A stretch of DNA of 64,000 nt from Hydrogenophaga sp. (GTDB lineage Bacteria > Pseudomonadota > Gammaproteobacteria > Burkholderiales > Burkholderiaceae_C), in assembly GCF_026125785.1 (NCBI RefSeq), contig NZ_JAHCKL010000001.1:252949-316948 (forward strand), given 5' to 3'. The notes under the pieces were generated by a model. It ran no database searches. It worked only from the letters and a program-made list of their open reading frames with translations, and had not been told where the DNA came from. Both the position numbers and the translations under genes were made by a program. Of this stretch, positions 50,620-58,625 are shown piece after piece; the first letter of the stretch is position 1; every line of letters begins with the position of its first letter.

Positions 50620-51899
50620 GGCGCGGATGGGGGCATGCGCGGCGCGCGCGCCAGGGCGGCCTGTCTTTGGTGGAAGCCTCGGTGGCCTTGGCCATCATCG
50701 GCGTGGCGCTGGTCGTGCTGTGGCAGGCCGTGGGCGGCATGCAGCGGCGCGAGGACCAGGAACGAACCGGGCTCCGCCTGGCCCGTGCCGATGCCGCGGT
50801 GCTGGCCTTCGTGGGCATTCACAGGCGATTTCCCTGCCCGGCGGCGCAGCCAGACGGGTCCGAGTCCTGCGATGGCCGCGCGTCGGGCTTTTTCCCCTAC
50901 CGGACCCTGGGATTGCCCGAAGCCGATGCCATGGCGCGCATGCACTATGCGCTGGACCCGGTCATCGCCGGCGGCGACACGCCCTTCATCGCACTCGGGA
51001 ACGACCAGGCCATCGGCCAGGACAGCGCACCGCGTGCCCAGCCCATGGCACTGAAGACCCTGCTGGGCCGGCGCTACGACGGCATGCTGGACGTCTGCTC
51101 GGGCTTGTCCCGCGTGGCGGTGGCCTTCACCCTGGTGCAGCGCGAGGCCGATGGGCCGGGCTTCATGGTGGCGGGCGGCACGGGCGCTCAGGCGGTGCGG
51201 GCGGTGGCCGCCACCACCGTCTCCGGCTACCTGGGGTGCGCCGGCCTGGTGGCGGTGGCCGGACGCGGCCAGTACAACGCGCACCTGGCCTCGGCCATCC
51301 TGGGCAAGGCGGTGCAGGACCACCGCATGCATGCCGAGGTGGGCTATGCGCTGGACCACTGGAACCTCGCCGAAGGCATCTGGAGCTTCGCCAACGGCAT
51401 GTACGCGGCGATGAAGAACTGGGCCAAGCTCGCGCAGACAGCGTCGGCGCTCGATGCCCACATCTGGAGCAACCCGGTGCCGTTTCTGCAGCTCAACGCC
51501 AAGGCCATCGTGGACCGGACCGTGGAACTGGTGGGCGTGGCCGCACGCATGTCGGACATGATCCGCAACAGCCGCAACCTGGCGCTCGCTCAGGACAGCC
51601 GCCGCACCCACAACGCCCTGGTGGCCCGGACGCTGGCGCTCTACACCGAGACCACGCGGCACGCCTTGATCGGGAGTTCCAGCGCGTACTTCCTGTCCAT
51701 GCAGGATGGCGCTGATCCAGGCGCCACGGGCGGCGGCCAGGCCACAGACTATGGCCTCAACGGTTCCGCGCAGGACCTGGCCAGCCGGGGCGAGACCTGG
51801 GCCGGCATCCTGGGCCATGCCGACCTGATGGCGCCCTACACGAGGCTGCCCGCCGGCCCCGCGCTGGCAGTGCCGGGCATGGTGGGCCGTGAGCGGTAG
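50616..51899 (+). CDS. Large prepilin-like protein 3
   Basis: This 427-aa protein is not assigned to a named family. The prepilin N-terminus ends RQGG (15), then LSLVEASVALAIIGVALVVL with Glu20 at +5. The shared module is HRRFPCPAAQ (69-77), SGFFPYRTLGLP, MHYALDPV and LDVCSGLSRV. The C-terminal half has Asn/Ala-rich helices and a Gly-rich stretch near 370. Typical pseudopilins are 150-200 aa, so all three proteins here are about twice as large. Its last 64 bp overlap the rlhA 3' end on the other strand. Confidence 0.8.
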   Translation: MRRGWGHARRARQGGLSLVEASVALAIIGVALVVLWQAVGGMQRREDQERTGLRLARADAAVLAFVGIHRRFPCPAAQPDGSESCDGRASGFFPYRTLGLPEADAMARMHYALDPVIAGGDTPFIALGNDQAIGQDSAPRAQPMALKTLLGRRYDGMLDVCSGLSRVAVAFTLVQREADGPGFMVAGGTGAQAVRAVAATTVSGYLGCAGLVAVAGRGQYNAHLASAILGKAVQDHRMHAEVGYALDHWNLAEGIWSFANGMYAAMKNWAKLAQTASALDAHIWSNPVPFLQLNAKAIVDRTVELVGVAARMSDMIRNSRNLALAQDSRRTHNALVARTLALYTETTRHALIGSSSAYFLSMQDGADPGATGGGQATDYGLNGSAQDLASRGETWAGILGHADLMAPYTRLPAGPALAVPGMVGRER

Positions 51900-53839
51900 A
51901 ACCTCACCGGACTGGCGGGCGCCGCCTGCAGAATGGCCGGCTTGATGCGGCCGACCACGTGCATCTCGCAGGGTTTGCAGTCGAAGCGCAGGGTGAGTTT
52001 CTCGTTGCCGTGGGTGATGCTCAGGGGTTCGGCGCGGATGGTGCCTTGCACGCCGGTCACGCCTTTGGCCTGCTTGGGGCAGAGGCTGAGGGAGAAGCGC
52101 ACGCAGTGCTTGGTGATCATGAGGCTGACCTCGCCGGCTTCTTCGTGCGCCTCGTAGGCCGAGGCGATCACCTTCACGCCATGGCGGGCGTAGAAGTCGC
52201 GTGCCTTGTGGTTGTAGACGTTGGCGAGGTAGGTGAGGGTGTCTTCGGGGTAGTGCGTCGGCGGATCCACCGGCGTGGCCCGGGGCAGCCGCGTCCAGGC
52301 GGCGGCACGGGCGGCTTCCAGCGCGGCGATGGCATCGCGTCGCAGCGGGTTGAGCAGCGAGGCGGGCACGAACCAGGGCTGGGACAGGTTCAGCGCCACG
52401 TCGATGGGCTCAAAAAGGGTTTCGCCCAGGCGCGCGAGGCCCTCGCGCAGCCGGCACTGCGCCTGCGCCGCATCCTTGGCCGGCTCCAGCGTGCAGGGCA
52501 GGGTGGCGGTGGCGCTGTGACCGTCTTCGTCGGTGACGCTCAGCGCCAGGCCGCTGGCGGTTTCGTCCAGCCGCAGCCAGACGCCGATGCGCCGCTCGGC
52601 CGACTTCTTCTCCAGTGAACGCACCCAATCCATGTCGCGGTTGCGGTTGACCACCGTGCCACGGCGCAGGTGGCGCAGGCTGGCGACGGCGTCCTTGGGA
52701 AAGACGCGCCAGTGGCCCGGCTTGTCCGCCAGGGCCTGGGCGCGGTTGATCTGCAGGCCCACCAGCTCCTTGTGCAGGTCCAGGTAGCACAGGCCGTCGC
52801 CGTTGTGCAGCGTGGTCGAAGCGTCCTCGGTCTCGATGCCGACGAAGTCGCCGCCGACCTCGGTCACCCAGCCAATGGGGCGGCCGGGGTTCTTGGGCGT
52901 GTCGAAGGCGCCAATGTCCTGCTGGCGGCCTTGCACGAAGTAGTCGGTGAACTCGCGGTTGAAGTTCTGGTCCGGGTCGGGCGTGAAGCCGAACGTGCAG
53001 CGGCCGCTGGAGGCGCGGCCCAGTTCGGGGCGCTCGTCCAGGATCTCGTCGAACAGCCGGCGGTAGTGCGCGGTGATGTTCTTGACGTAGCCCATGTCCT
53101 TGTAGCGGCCTTCGATCTTGAAGCTGCGCGCCCCGGCGTCGATGAGGGCACGCAGGTTGTCGCTCTGGTTGTTGTCCTTCATGGAGAGCACGTGCTTGTC
53201 GTGCGCGACGATGCGACCCTGGCTGTCCTTGACTTCGTAGGGCAGGCGGCAGGCCTGCGAGCAGTCGCCCCGGTTGGCGCTGCGGCCGGTGTGGGCGTGG
53301 CTCACATAGCACTGGCCGCTGTAGGCGACGCAGAGCGCGCCGTGGATGAAGAACTCGATGAGGCAGCGCTCGGCATCCAGCGCGTCCCGGATGGCGGCGA
53401 TCTGCGGCAGCGTCAGCTCGCGCGCCAGCACCAGCTTGGACAGGCCGGCGTCCTGCAGGAAGCGCGCCTTCTCGGGAGTGCGGATATCGGTCTGCGTGCT
53501 GGCGTGCAGCTGGATCGGAGGCAGGTCGATCTCCAGCAGCCCCATGTCCTGGACGATGAGCGCGTCCACGCCGGCGTCGTAGAGTTGCCAGGCCAGTTTG
53601 CGCGCGGGCTCCAGCTCATCGTCGCGCAGGATGGTGTTGAGCGTGGCATAGATGCGGCTGCCGAAACGGTGCGCGTGTTTCGCCAGCCGCGCGATGTCCT
53701 GCACCCGGTTGTCGGCACTGGTGCGTGCGCCGAAGGATGGGCCGCCGATGTACACCGCGTCGGCGCCGTGGTTCACGGCCTCGATGCCGATGTCGGCGTC
53801 GCGCGCCGGGGAAAGCAGTTCGATCTGGTGGGGCAGCAT
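51836..53839 (-). CDS. rlhA: 23S rRNA C2501 hydroxylation protein, U32 peptidase family
   Basis: RlhA (YdcP) is an iron-sulfur U32-family protein needed for 5-hydroxycytidine 2501 of 23S rRNA. The 667 aa match the remembered E. coli protein along most of its length: IELLSPARDADIGIEAVNHGADAVYIGGP, LHASTQTDIRTPEKARFLQD, the Cys cluster CVAYSGQCYVSHAHTGRSANRGDCSQACRLPY and the C-terminal KFDCKPCEMHVVG-like segment. ATG 53839 gives the family N-terminus; an in-frame codon 24 residues upstream is not supported. The last 22 residues are a non-conserved extension, coded by DNA that overlaps the prepilin-like gene on the plus strand. Confidence 0.93.
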   Translation of the reverse strand: MLPHQIELLSPARDADIGIEAVNHGADAVYIGGPSFGARTSADNRVQDIARLAKHAHRFGSRIYATLNTILRDDELEPARKLAWQLYDAGVDALIVQDMGLLEIDLPPIQLHASTQTDIRTPEKARFLQDAGLSKLVLARELTLPQIAAIRDALDAERCLIEFFIHGALCVAYSGQCYVSHAHTGRSANRGDCSQACRLPYEVKDSQGRIVAHDKHVLSMKDNNQSDNLRALIDAGARSFKIEGRYKDMGYVKNITAHYRRLFDEILDERPELGRASSGRCTFGFTPDPDQNFNREFTDYFVQGRQQDIGAFDTPKNPGRPIGWVTEVGGDFVGIETEDASTTLHNGDGLCYLDLHKELVGLQINRAQALADKPGHWRVFPKDAVASLRHLRRGTVVNRNRDMDWVRSLEKKSAERRIGVWLRLDETASGLALSVTDEDGHSATATLPCTLEPAKDAAQAQCRLREGLARLGETLFEPIDVALNLSQPWFVPASLLNPLRRDAIAALEAARAAAWTRLPRATPVDPPTHYPEDTLTYLANVYNHKARDFYARHGVKVIASAYEAHEEAGEVSLMITKHCVRFSLSLCPKQAKGVTGVQGTIRAEPLSITHGNEKLTLRFDCKPCEMHVVGRIKPAILQAAPASPVRFYRSRPTMPGTASAGPAGSLV

Positions 53840-53901
53840 GGGGCGTCGTCGTGGAGCAGGCAGAATCGCCGTCGAACCTGCGATTGTCCTGGAGAACGCC
53901 C

Positions 53902-54669
53902 ATGCCCGCATCCCCTGCTGCCGCCGTCCCCGACCACACCGCCATCGTGCTGGTCCATGGCGCCTGGCACGGCGCCTGGTGCTGGCGCCGCGTACTGCCG
54001 CTGCTGCGCGGCGCTGGCGTCGACACCCATGCCGTGACCCTGACCGGCGTGGGCGAACGCGCTCACCTGCTGAGCCCGGCGGTCGACCTGCACACCCACA
54101 TCCAGGACGTGATTGGGCTGATCGAGGCCGAAGAAGTTGCCCGCCTCGTGCTGGTGGGTCACAGCTACGCCGGCATGGTGGTCACCGGCGTGGCCGACCG
54201 CTTGCAGCGCGAGCGTCCCGGTGCGCTCGCGCACCTGGTCTACCTGGATGCGGCCGTGCCGTACCCTGGTGACAGCTGGAGCACCTACCACACCGCCGAG
54301 ACCCGGCAGGCCCGCATCGACGCGTCACGCGCCAGCGGTGGCCTGAGCTTTCCACCACCGGACGCTTCCATCTTCGGCCTCGAAGGCGCCGACCGCGACT
54401 GGGTGAACCGCCGCCAGACGCCACAACCCTTCCGCCTGTACCAGCAGCCGCTGGACTTCGACGGCGCGCGCGTGGCGGCCGTGCCGCGCACCTTCATCGA
54501 CTGCACCTCGCCCGCGCTGGCCACCATCGCGCCGGCGCGGGCGCGCGTGCGCCGCGAACCGGGCTGGCAGGTGCTGGAGATGGCCACCGGCCACGACCCC
54601 ATGGTGAGCGAACCCGAGGCCCTGGCCGGGTTGCTGCTGGACATCCAGCGCACGGCGCGCGCCCGATGA
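53902..54669 (+). CDS. Alpha/beta hydrolase
   Basis: This 255-aa alpha/beta-hydrolase fold protein has an oxyanion region HGAWHGAWCWRRV (about 20-32), the nucleophile elbow GHSYAGMVV (Ser near residue 84), an acid in the strand near FIDCTS and the catalytic His in TGHDPMVSEPEA. The HGAWH and GHSYGG-like motifs match the plant salicylate esterase/hydroxynitrile lyase-like group also found in bacteria. It probably acts on small esters; the substrate is unknown. ATG 53902 is preceded by GGAG. It is divergent from rlhA and overlaps the next gene by 4 bp. Confidence 0.87.
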   Translation: MPASPAAAVPDHTAIVLVHGAWHGAWCWRRVLPLLRGAGVDTHAVTLTGVGERAHLLSPAVDLHTHIQDVIGLIEAEEVARLVLVGHSYAGMVVTGVADRLQRERPGALAHLVYLDAAVPYPGDSWSTYHTAETRQARIDASRASGGLSFPPPDASIFGLEGADRDWVNRRQTPQPFRLYQQPLDFDGARVAAVPRTFIDCTSPALATIAPARARVRREPGWQVLEMATGHDPMVSEPEALAGLLLDIQRTARAR

Positions 54670-55412
54670 GCGCTCGGCGCCTGGACCGCATCGACGTGCT
54701 GCGCGCGGTGGCGATGCTGTGGATGACGGCCTACCACTTCTGCTTCGACCTCAACTTCTTCGGGCTGATCCACGAGAACTTCTACCGCGACCCGTTCTGG
54801 ACCTGGCAGCGCACCGCCATCGTGAGCCTGTTCCTCTTCACCGCCGGCCTGTCGCAGGCGGTGGCGATTCACCAGGGGCAGGACTGGGCGCGCTTCTGGC
54901 GGCGCTGGGGACAGGTGGCGGGCGCTGCGCTGCTGGTCACCGCCGGCTCCATGTTCATGTTTCCCAACAGCTTCATCTACTTCGGCGTGCTGCATGGCAT
55001 TGCGGTCATGCTCATCGTGGCGCGCGCCACGGCGGGGTGGGGCGCCTGGCTCTGGCCGCTGGGCGGGCTGGCCATGGCGCTGCCACTGGCCGCGCCAGCC
55101 GCCATGGCCGCCTGGCCGGTGTTTGAGGTGTTCAACCAGCCCTGGCTGAACTGGCTCGGTTTCATCGGCCGCAAGCCCATCACCGAGGACTATGTGCCTC
55201 TGTTGCCCTGGCTGGGCGTGGTGTGGTGGGGCCTTGCGGCGGGCCGCTGGACCTTGCGCCACCGGCCGGCCTGGCTGGGCGCGAGCGATGCTCCGGCCAA
55301 GGCAGGGCCGCGGCGCGCACTGGCCGTGCTGGGGCGTTGGAGCTTGAGCTACTACCTGCTGCACCAGCCGGTGATGATCGGCCTGATCTGGCTGGCCATG
55401 GCGCTGCGCTGA
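54666..55412 (+). CDS. DUF1624 / heparan-alpha-glucosaminide N-acetyltransferase-like membrane protein
   Basis: This 248-aa polytopic membrane protein has about seven helices. The N-terminal RLDRIDVLRAVAMLWMTAYHFCFDLNFFG carries the conserved His of the acyltransferase-like YjbQ/DUF1624 family. The remaining helices include FFLFTAGLSQAVAI-like (residues 55-70) and YFGVLHGIAVMLIVARA, and the end is LSYYLLHQPVMIGLIWLA. The family is related to HGSNAT, which transfers acetyl groups across membranes; the substrate here is unknown. It is translationally coupled to the hydrolase (ATGA). Confidence 0.85.
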   Translation: MSARRLDRIDVLRAVAMLWMTAYHFCFDLNFFGLIHENFYRDPFWTWQRTAIVSLFLFTAGLSQAVAIHQGQDWARFWRRWGQVAGAALLVTAGSMFMFPNSFIYFGVLHGIAVMLIVARATAGWGAWLWPLGGLAMALPLAAPAAMAAWPVFEVFNQPWLNWLGFIGRKPITEDYVPLLPWLGVVWWGLAAGRWTLRHRPAWLGASDAPAKAGPRRALAVLGRWSLSYYLLHQPVMIGLIWLAMALR

Positions 55413-55422
55413 AGCCTCCGCC

Positions 55423-55440
55423 GTATAGCCCAGGCTATAC
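55423..55440. promoter_or_regulatory. Perfect palindrome GTATAGCC-CA-GGCTATAC
   Basis: An 18-bp perfect inverted repeat with a 2-bp centre lies 10 bp after the DUF1624 stop and 122 bp before modA. It could be an operator, possibly a second regulatory site for the mod genes, or a stem-loop ending the upstream mRNA (no T-run follows). It shares the core TAT/ATA spacing style of the downstream ModE-like site. Confidence 0.4.
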
Positions 55441-55505
55441 CGAAATACCAAGTACTTTTCTGCAGATTTCCTGGTAGAGGAAGGTCATCTGGCATTACTT
55501 TGCCT

Positions 55506-55533
55506 ATCGCTGTATATACTTTGATATTGCGAT
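55506..55533 (+). promoter_or_regulatory. Candidate ModE operator overlapping the modA promoter
   Basis: A 28-bp imperfect palindrome runs from ATCGC at 55506 to GCGAT at 55533, with internal TATAT and ATA separated by a variable centre. It matches the overall ModE operator form (CGNTATAT and its inverse around a 6-8 bp gap). A -10-like TATACT (55515-55520) lies inside it, so binding would block transcription. It lies 28 bp before modA, and modE is encoded downstream in the same cluster. Confidence 0.6.
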
Positions 55534-55561
55534 TCACCGCCAACACCTTGGAAGAGACACC

Positions 55562-56320
55562 ATGAAGAAGCCCTCCCTCATCCGCTACCTGGCATTCGTG
55601 CTGGCCTACGGCCTGGCCATGGCCTCGCACGCCGCGGACCTCACCGTCTCCGCCGCGGCGAGCCTGACCAATGCCTTGCGCGAGATCGCACCGCTGTTCG
55701 AAGCCGCGAACCCCGGCACCAAGGTGCAGCTCAACTTCGCCGCCTCCGGTGCCTTGCTCCAGCAGATCGCCAAGGGCGCGCCGGCCGACGTCTTCGCCAG
55801 CGCCGACCAGGAGACCATGGACCAGGCACAGGCGCAGGCACTGGTGAAGCCGGCTCAGCGCCGGGACTTCGTGTCCAACGCGCTGGTGGTCATCGTGCCC
55901 GCCACCAGCAGCCGCCTGCCCGCCACGGTCAACGACCTCACGCAGCCGGCCTACGCCAGGATCGCCATCGGCCAGCCGGCCAGCGTGCCCGTGGGCCGCT
56001 ACACCAAGAGCGTGCTGGAAGGCGCCAACCTCTGGGGAGCGATCGAGCCCAAGATGATCGGTGCGACCAACGTGCGCCAGGCACTGGATTACGTGGCGCG
56101 CGGCGAGGTGGAAGCGGGCTTTGTCTACGCGACGGACGCGGCCATCATGGCGGACAAGGTCAAGGTCGCCTTCAAGGTACCCACGCCCAAGCCCATCCTC
56201 TACCCGGTGGCACCGCTGCCTGGCGGCCCGAACGCCGCCCAGGGCAAGAAGTTCGTGGATTTCCTCTTCACGCCGGCGGCGCAGGCCGTCCTGGCCAAGT
56301 ACGGTTTCGGCAAACCCTGA
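55562..56320 (+). CDS. modA: Molybdate ABC transporter substrate-binding protein
   Basis: ModA is the periplasmic molybdate-binding protein. The 252 aa begin with a signal peptide to about ASHA/ADLTV. It has the family start LTVSAAASLTNALREIAPLFEAANPG, the oxyanion-site segments FAASGALLQQIAKGAPADVFASAD and VPVGRYTKSVLEGA, and late VEAGFVYATDAAIM. It heads a modABC-modE cluster; modB starts 21 bp later. A palindromic candidate ModE site is upstream. Confidence 0.96.
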   Translation: MKKPSLIRYLAFVLAYGLAMASHAADLTVSAAASLTNALREIAPLFEAANPGTKVQLNFAASGALLQQIAKGAPADVFASADQETMDQAQAQALVKPAQRRDFVSNALVVIVPATSSRLPATVNDLTQPAYARIAIGQPASVPVGRYTKSVLEGANLWGAIEPKMIGATNVRQALDYVARGEVEAGFVYATDAAIMADKVKVAFKVPTPKPILYPVAPLPGGPNAAQGKKFVDFLFTPAAQAVLAKYGFGKP

Positions 56321-56341
56321 ACGGCCGGGCCGGTTCGCGTC

Positions 56342-57016
56342 ATGGCCGAAGCCTGGGTCCCACTCGCCCTCACATTGAAGGTGGCCGGCTGGGCCACCGC
56401 GCTCAACCTGCTGCTGGGCGTGGGCGTGGGCTATGCCATGGCGCGCTGGCGCTTTCCCGGCCGGGACCTGGTGGACGCGGCGCTGACCCTGCCCATGGTC
56501 ATGCCGCCCACCGTGCTGGGCTACTACCTGCTGGTGGTCATCGGCAGCAACGGCGTGCTGGGCGCCTGGCTGCTCCAGCACTTCGGCATCCGCCTCATCT
56601 TCACCGTGGAGGCCGCCATCATCGCCGCCACCATCGTGTCCTTTCCGCTGGTTTTCAAGGCCGCGCGCGCCGCGTTTGAAACCGTGGACCCGCAACTGGA
56701 GGACGCTGCGCGCACCCTGGGCGTCAACGAATGGGCGGTCTTCTTCCGGGTATCGCTGCCGCTGGCGTGGCGCGGCATCCTGGCTGGCCTGCTGCTCTCG
56801 TTTGCCCGTGCCATGGGCGAGTTCGGCGCCACGCTGATGGTGGCCGGCAGCATCGCCGGCAAGACCCAGACCCTGTCTATCGCGGTCTACGAAGCCGTGC
56901 AGGCGGGCCAGGACAGCACCGCCAACTTCCTGGTTGCCGTGACCTCGGTGACCTGCATCGCGGTGCTGCTGAGCGCCGGGCGCCTGGTGCCCGGACGCGT
57001 CGCCGGTAGGGGTTGA
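56342..57016 (+). CDS. modB: Molybdate ABC transporter permease
   Basis: This integral membrane subunit of the molybdate importer is 224 aa with about five helices. Helix 1 is ALTLKVAGWATALNLLLGVGVGYAMAR. The permease motif linking to ModC, EDAARTLGVNEWAVFFRVSLPLAWRGILAG, is at about residues 120-150 (the EAA loop). ARAMGEFGATLMVAGSIAGKTQTL follows near 160 and is typical of ModB. It lies 21 bp after modA and just ahead of modC. Confidence 0.96.
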   Translation: MAEAWVPLALTLKVAGWATALNLLLGVGVGYAMARWRFPGRDLVDAALTLPMVMPPTVLGYYLLVVIGSNGVLGAWLLQHFGIRLIFTVEAAIIAATIVSFPLVFKAARAAFETVDPQLEDAARTLGVNEWAVFFRVSLPLAWRGILAGLLLSFARAMGEFGATLMVAGSIAGKTQTLSIAVYEAVQAGQDSTANFLVAVTSVTCIAVLLSAGRLVPGRVAGRG

Positions 57017-57018
57017 CG

Positions 57019-57750
57019 ATGTTCCACGCCATCGCACAAGCCACCACGACCGCGCTCACCTGGGACGTCCAGGTGCGCAAGATCCTGCGCCAGGGCACCT
57101 CGCGCTTCGAGCTCGATGTGGGTTTCCAGACCGCCGCGCAGCGCGTCGTGCTGTTCGGGCCGTCGGGCGCGGGCAAGACGCAGACGCTGCGCATGATCAC
57201 CGGCATCGTCGCGCCGGACCAGGCCCGCATCGCCGTGGCCGGCCGGCTGCTGTGCGACACCGACCGCGGCGTGCACACCTCGCCGCAGCAGCGGCACCTG
57301 GCCTATGTGTTCCAGGACTATGCGCTGTTCCCGCACCTCACGGTCATCCAGAACGTGGCCTTCGCGCTGCGCAAGGGCTTGCGCAACCCGGGCAAGGCGG
57401 TGGATGACCCTCGCGTGGCGCGCTGGATGGCTTCGTTCCATCTGGAGGCGATCGCAGGACACTACCCGCACCAGATCTCCGGCGGCCAGCGGCAGCGCAC
57501 CGCGCTGGCCCGGGCCCTGGTCACCGAGCCGACCGCGCTGCTGCTCGACGAACCCTTTGCCGCGCTGGACAAGCGCCTGCGCGAACGCCTGCGCGACGAA
57601 CTCCGGGACCTGCAGACCCAGTTGGGGCTGCCGCTGCTGCTGATCACCCACGACGACGACGACGTCGGTCGGCTGGCCGAGCAGGTGGTGTTCATCGAAG
57701 CGGGGCGGGTGGTCGAGGGCCCGGGCCGGCACGACGAGTTGCAGGCATAG
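57019..57750 (+). CDS. modC: Molybdate ABC transporter ATPase, short form
   Basis: This is the ATPase subunit of the ModABC importer. It has Walker A LFGPSGAGKTQTLRM, Q-loop VFQDYALFPHL, signature QISGGQRQRTALARAL, Walker B ALLLDEPFAALD and the switch His in LLITHDDDDVGRLAEQ. At 243 aa it ends soon after the ATPase domain, whereas E. coli ModC (352 aa) has a C-terminal molybdate-binding TOBE (Mop) domain. The missing TOBE function may be supplied by the two Mop domains of the adjacent modE product (inference). ATG 57019 is preferred to TTG 57013, which would overlap the modB stop. Confidence 0.93.
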   Translation: MFHAIAQATTTALTWDVQVRKILRQGTSRFELDVGFQTAAQRVVLFGPSGAGKTQTLRMITGIVAPDQARIAVAGRLLCDTDRGVHTSPQQRHLAYVFQDYALFPHLTVIQNVAFALRKGLRNPGKAVDDPRVARWMASFHLEAIAGHYPHQISGGQRQRTALARALVTEPTALLLDEPFAALDKRLRERLRDELRDLQTQLGLPLLLITHDDDDVGRLAEQVVFIEAGRVVEGPGRHDELQA

Positions 57751-57791
57751 CCGCTGGTATCCTGGCCCGGCAACAAGGAGCAGGCACTGGC

Positions 57792-58616
57792 ATGGCACAC
57801 AGAGGACCAAAGGGCGCGCAGCGGGTAGACGTGCAGGGATCGATCTGGCTGTCCGTGGGAGGAGAGTCCCTGGGCGGTCATGGCCGGGTGGCGCTGCTGC
57901 GCGCGGTGGAGAAGCACGGCTCCATCACCCAGGCGGCGAAGGCCTTCGGCATGAGCTACAAGGCCGCGTGGGACGCCATCCACCACATGAACGAACGCGC
58001 GCGCCAGCCACTGATAGCGCGCGCTGTGGGAGGGCGAGGCGGTGGCTCCACGCGCCTGACCGAGCACGGCCGGCGCCTGATCGAACGCTACGAGATGGTG
58101 GACGCGGTGCACCAGCGCTTCGTCCAGTTGCTCGGTCAGGAAGCGATGGACCTGGACCAGGATTTCTCTCTGCTGAAGGTGTTGAACATGAAGACCAGCG
58201 CAAGAAACCAGTGGATAGGGACGGTCACGGCGGTGCGTTCGGGTGCCGTCAATGACGAGGTCGAGGTCACCTTGCCCGGCGGCCAGCGCCTGGCGGCCAT
58301 CATCACCCGCGAGAGCACGCTCGCGCTCGGGCTGAGGACGCAGCAGGCGGCGGTGGTGCTGATCAAGGCCTCGTCCGTGATCCTGGCCACGGACCTGCAA
58401 GGCGCGCGGGTGTCGGCGCGCAACCGCATCGACGGCGAGGTTGCGGCCATCAAGCCGGGTGCGGTGAACGCGGAAGTGACCCTGCGCACCGCCGACGGCC
58501 TGGAGGTGGTGGCCATCGTGACGCAGGACGCGGTGGCCGAACTCGCGCTGGCGCCGGGCAAGGCCGTGACCGCCCTGGTCAAGGCCTCCGACGTGATCCT
58601 GGCGACAGCGAGCTGA
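57792..58616 (+). CDS. modE: Molybdenum-dependent transcriptional regulator ModE
   Basis: ModE binds molybdate and represses the molybdate transport genes. The 274 aa have an N-terminal winged-helix DNA-binding domain (RVALLRAVEKHGSITQAAKAFGMSYKAAWDAIHHMN, GGRGGGSTRLTEHGRRLIERY, about residues 30-110). Two tandem Mop/TOBE domains follow, at about 135-205 (SARNQWIGTVTAVRSGAVNDEV) and 207-274 (SARNRIDGEVAAIKPGAVNAEV). Each ends with a K-A-S-x-V-I-L-A-T motif. The gene follows modC on the same strand, 41 bp downstream, rather than diverging from modA as in E. coli. This allows autoregulation if it shares the modA transcript. Confidence 0.95.
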   Translation: MAHRGPKGAQRVDVQGSIWLSVGGESLGGHGRVALLRAVEKHGSITQAAKAFGMSYKAAWDAIHHMNERARQPLIARAVGGRGGGSTRLTEHGRRLIERYEMVDAVHQRFVQLLGQEAMDLDQDFSLLKVLNMKTSARNQWIGTVTAVRSGAVNDEVEVTLPGGQRLAAIITRESTLALGLRTQQAAVVLIKASSVILATDLQGARVSARNRIDGEVAAIKPGAVNAEVTLRTADGLEVVAIVTQDAVAELALAPGKAVTALVKASDVILATAS

Positions 58617-58625
58617 GGCCTGCGC

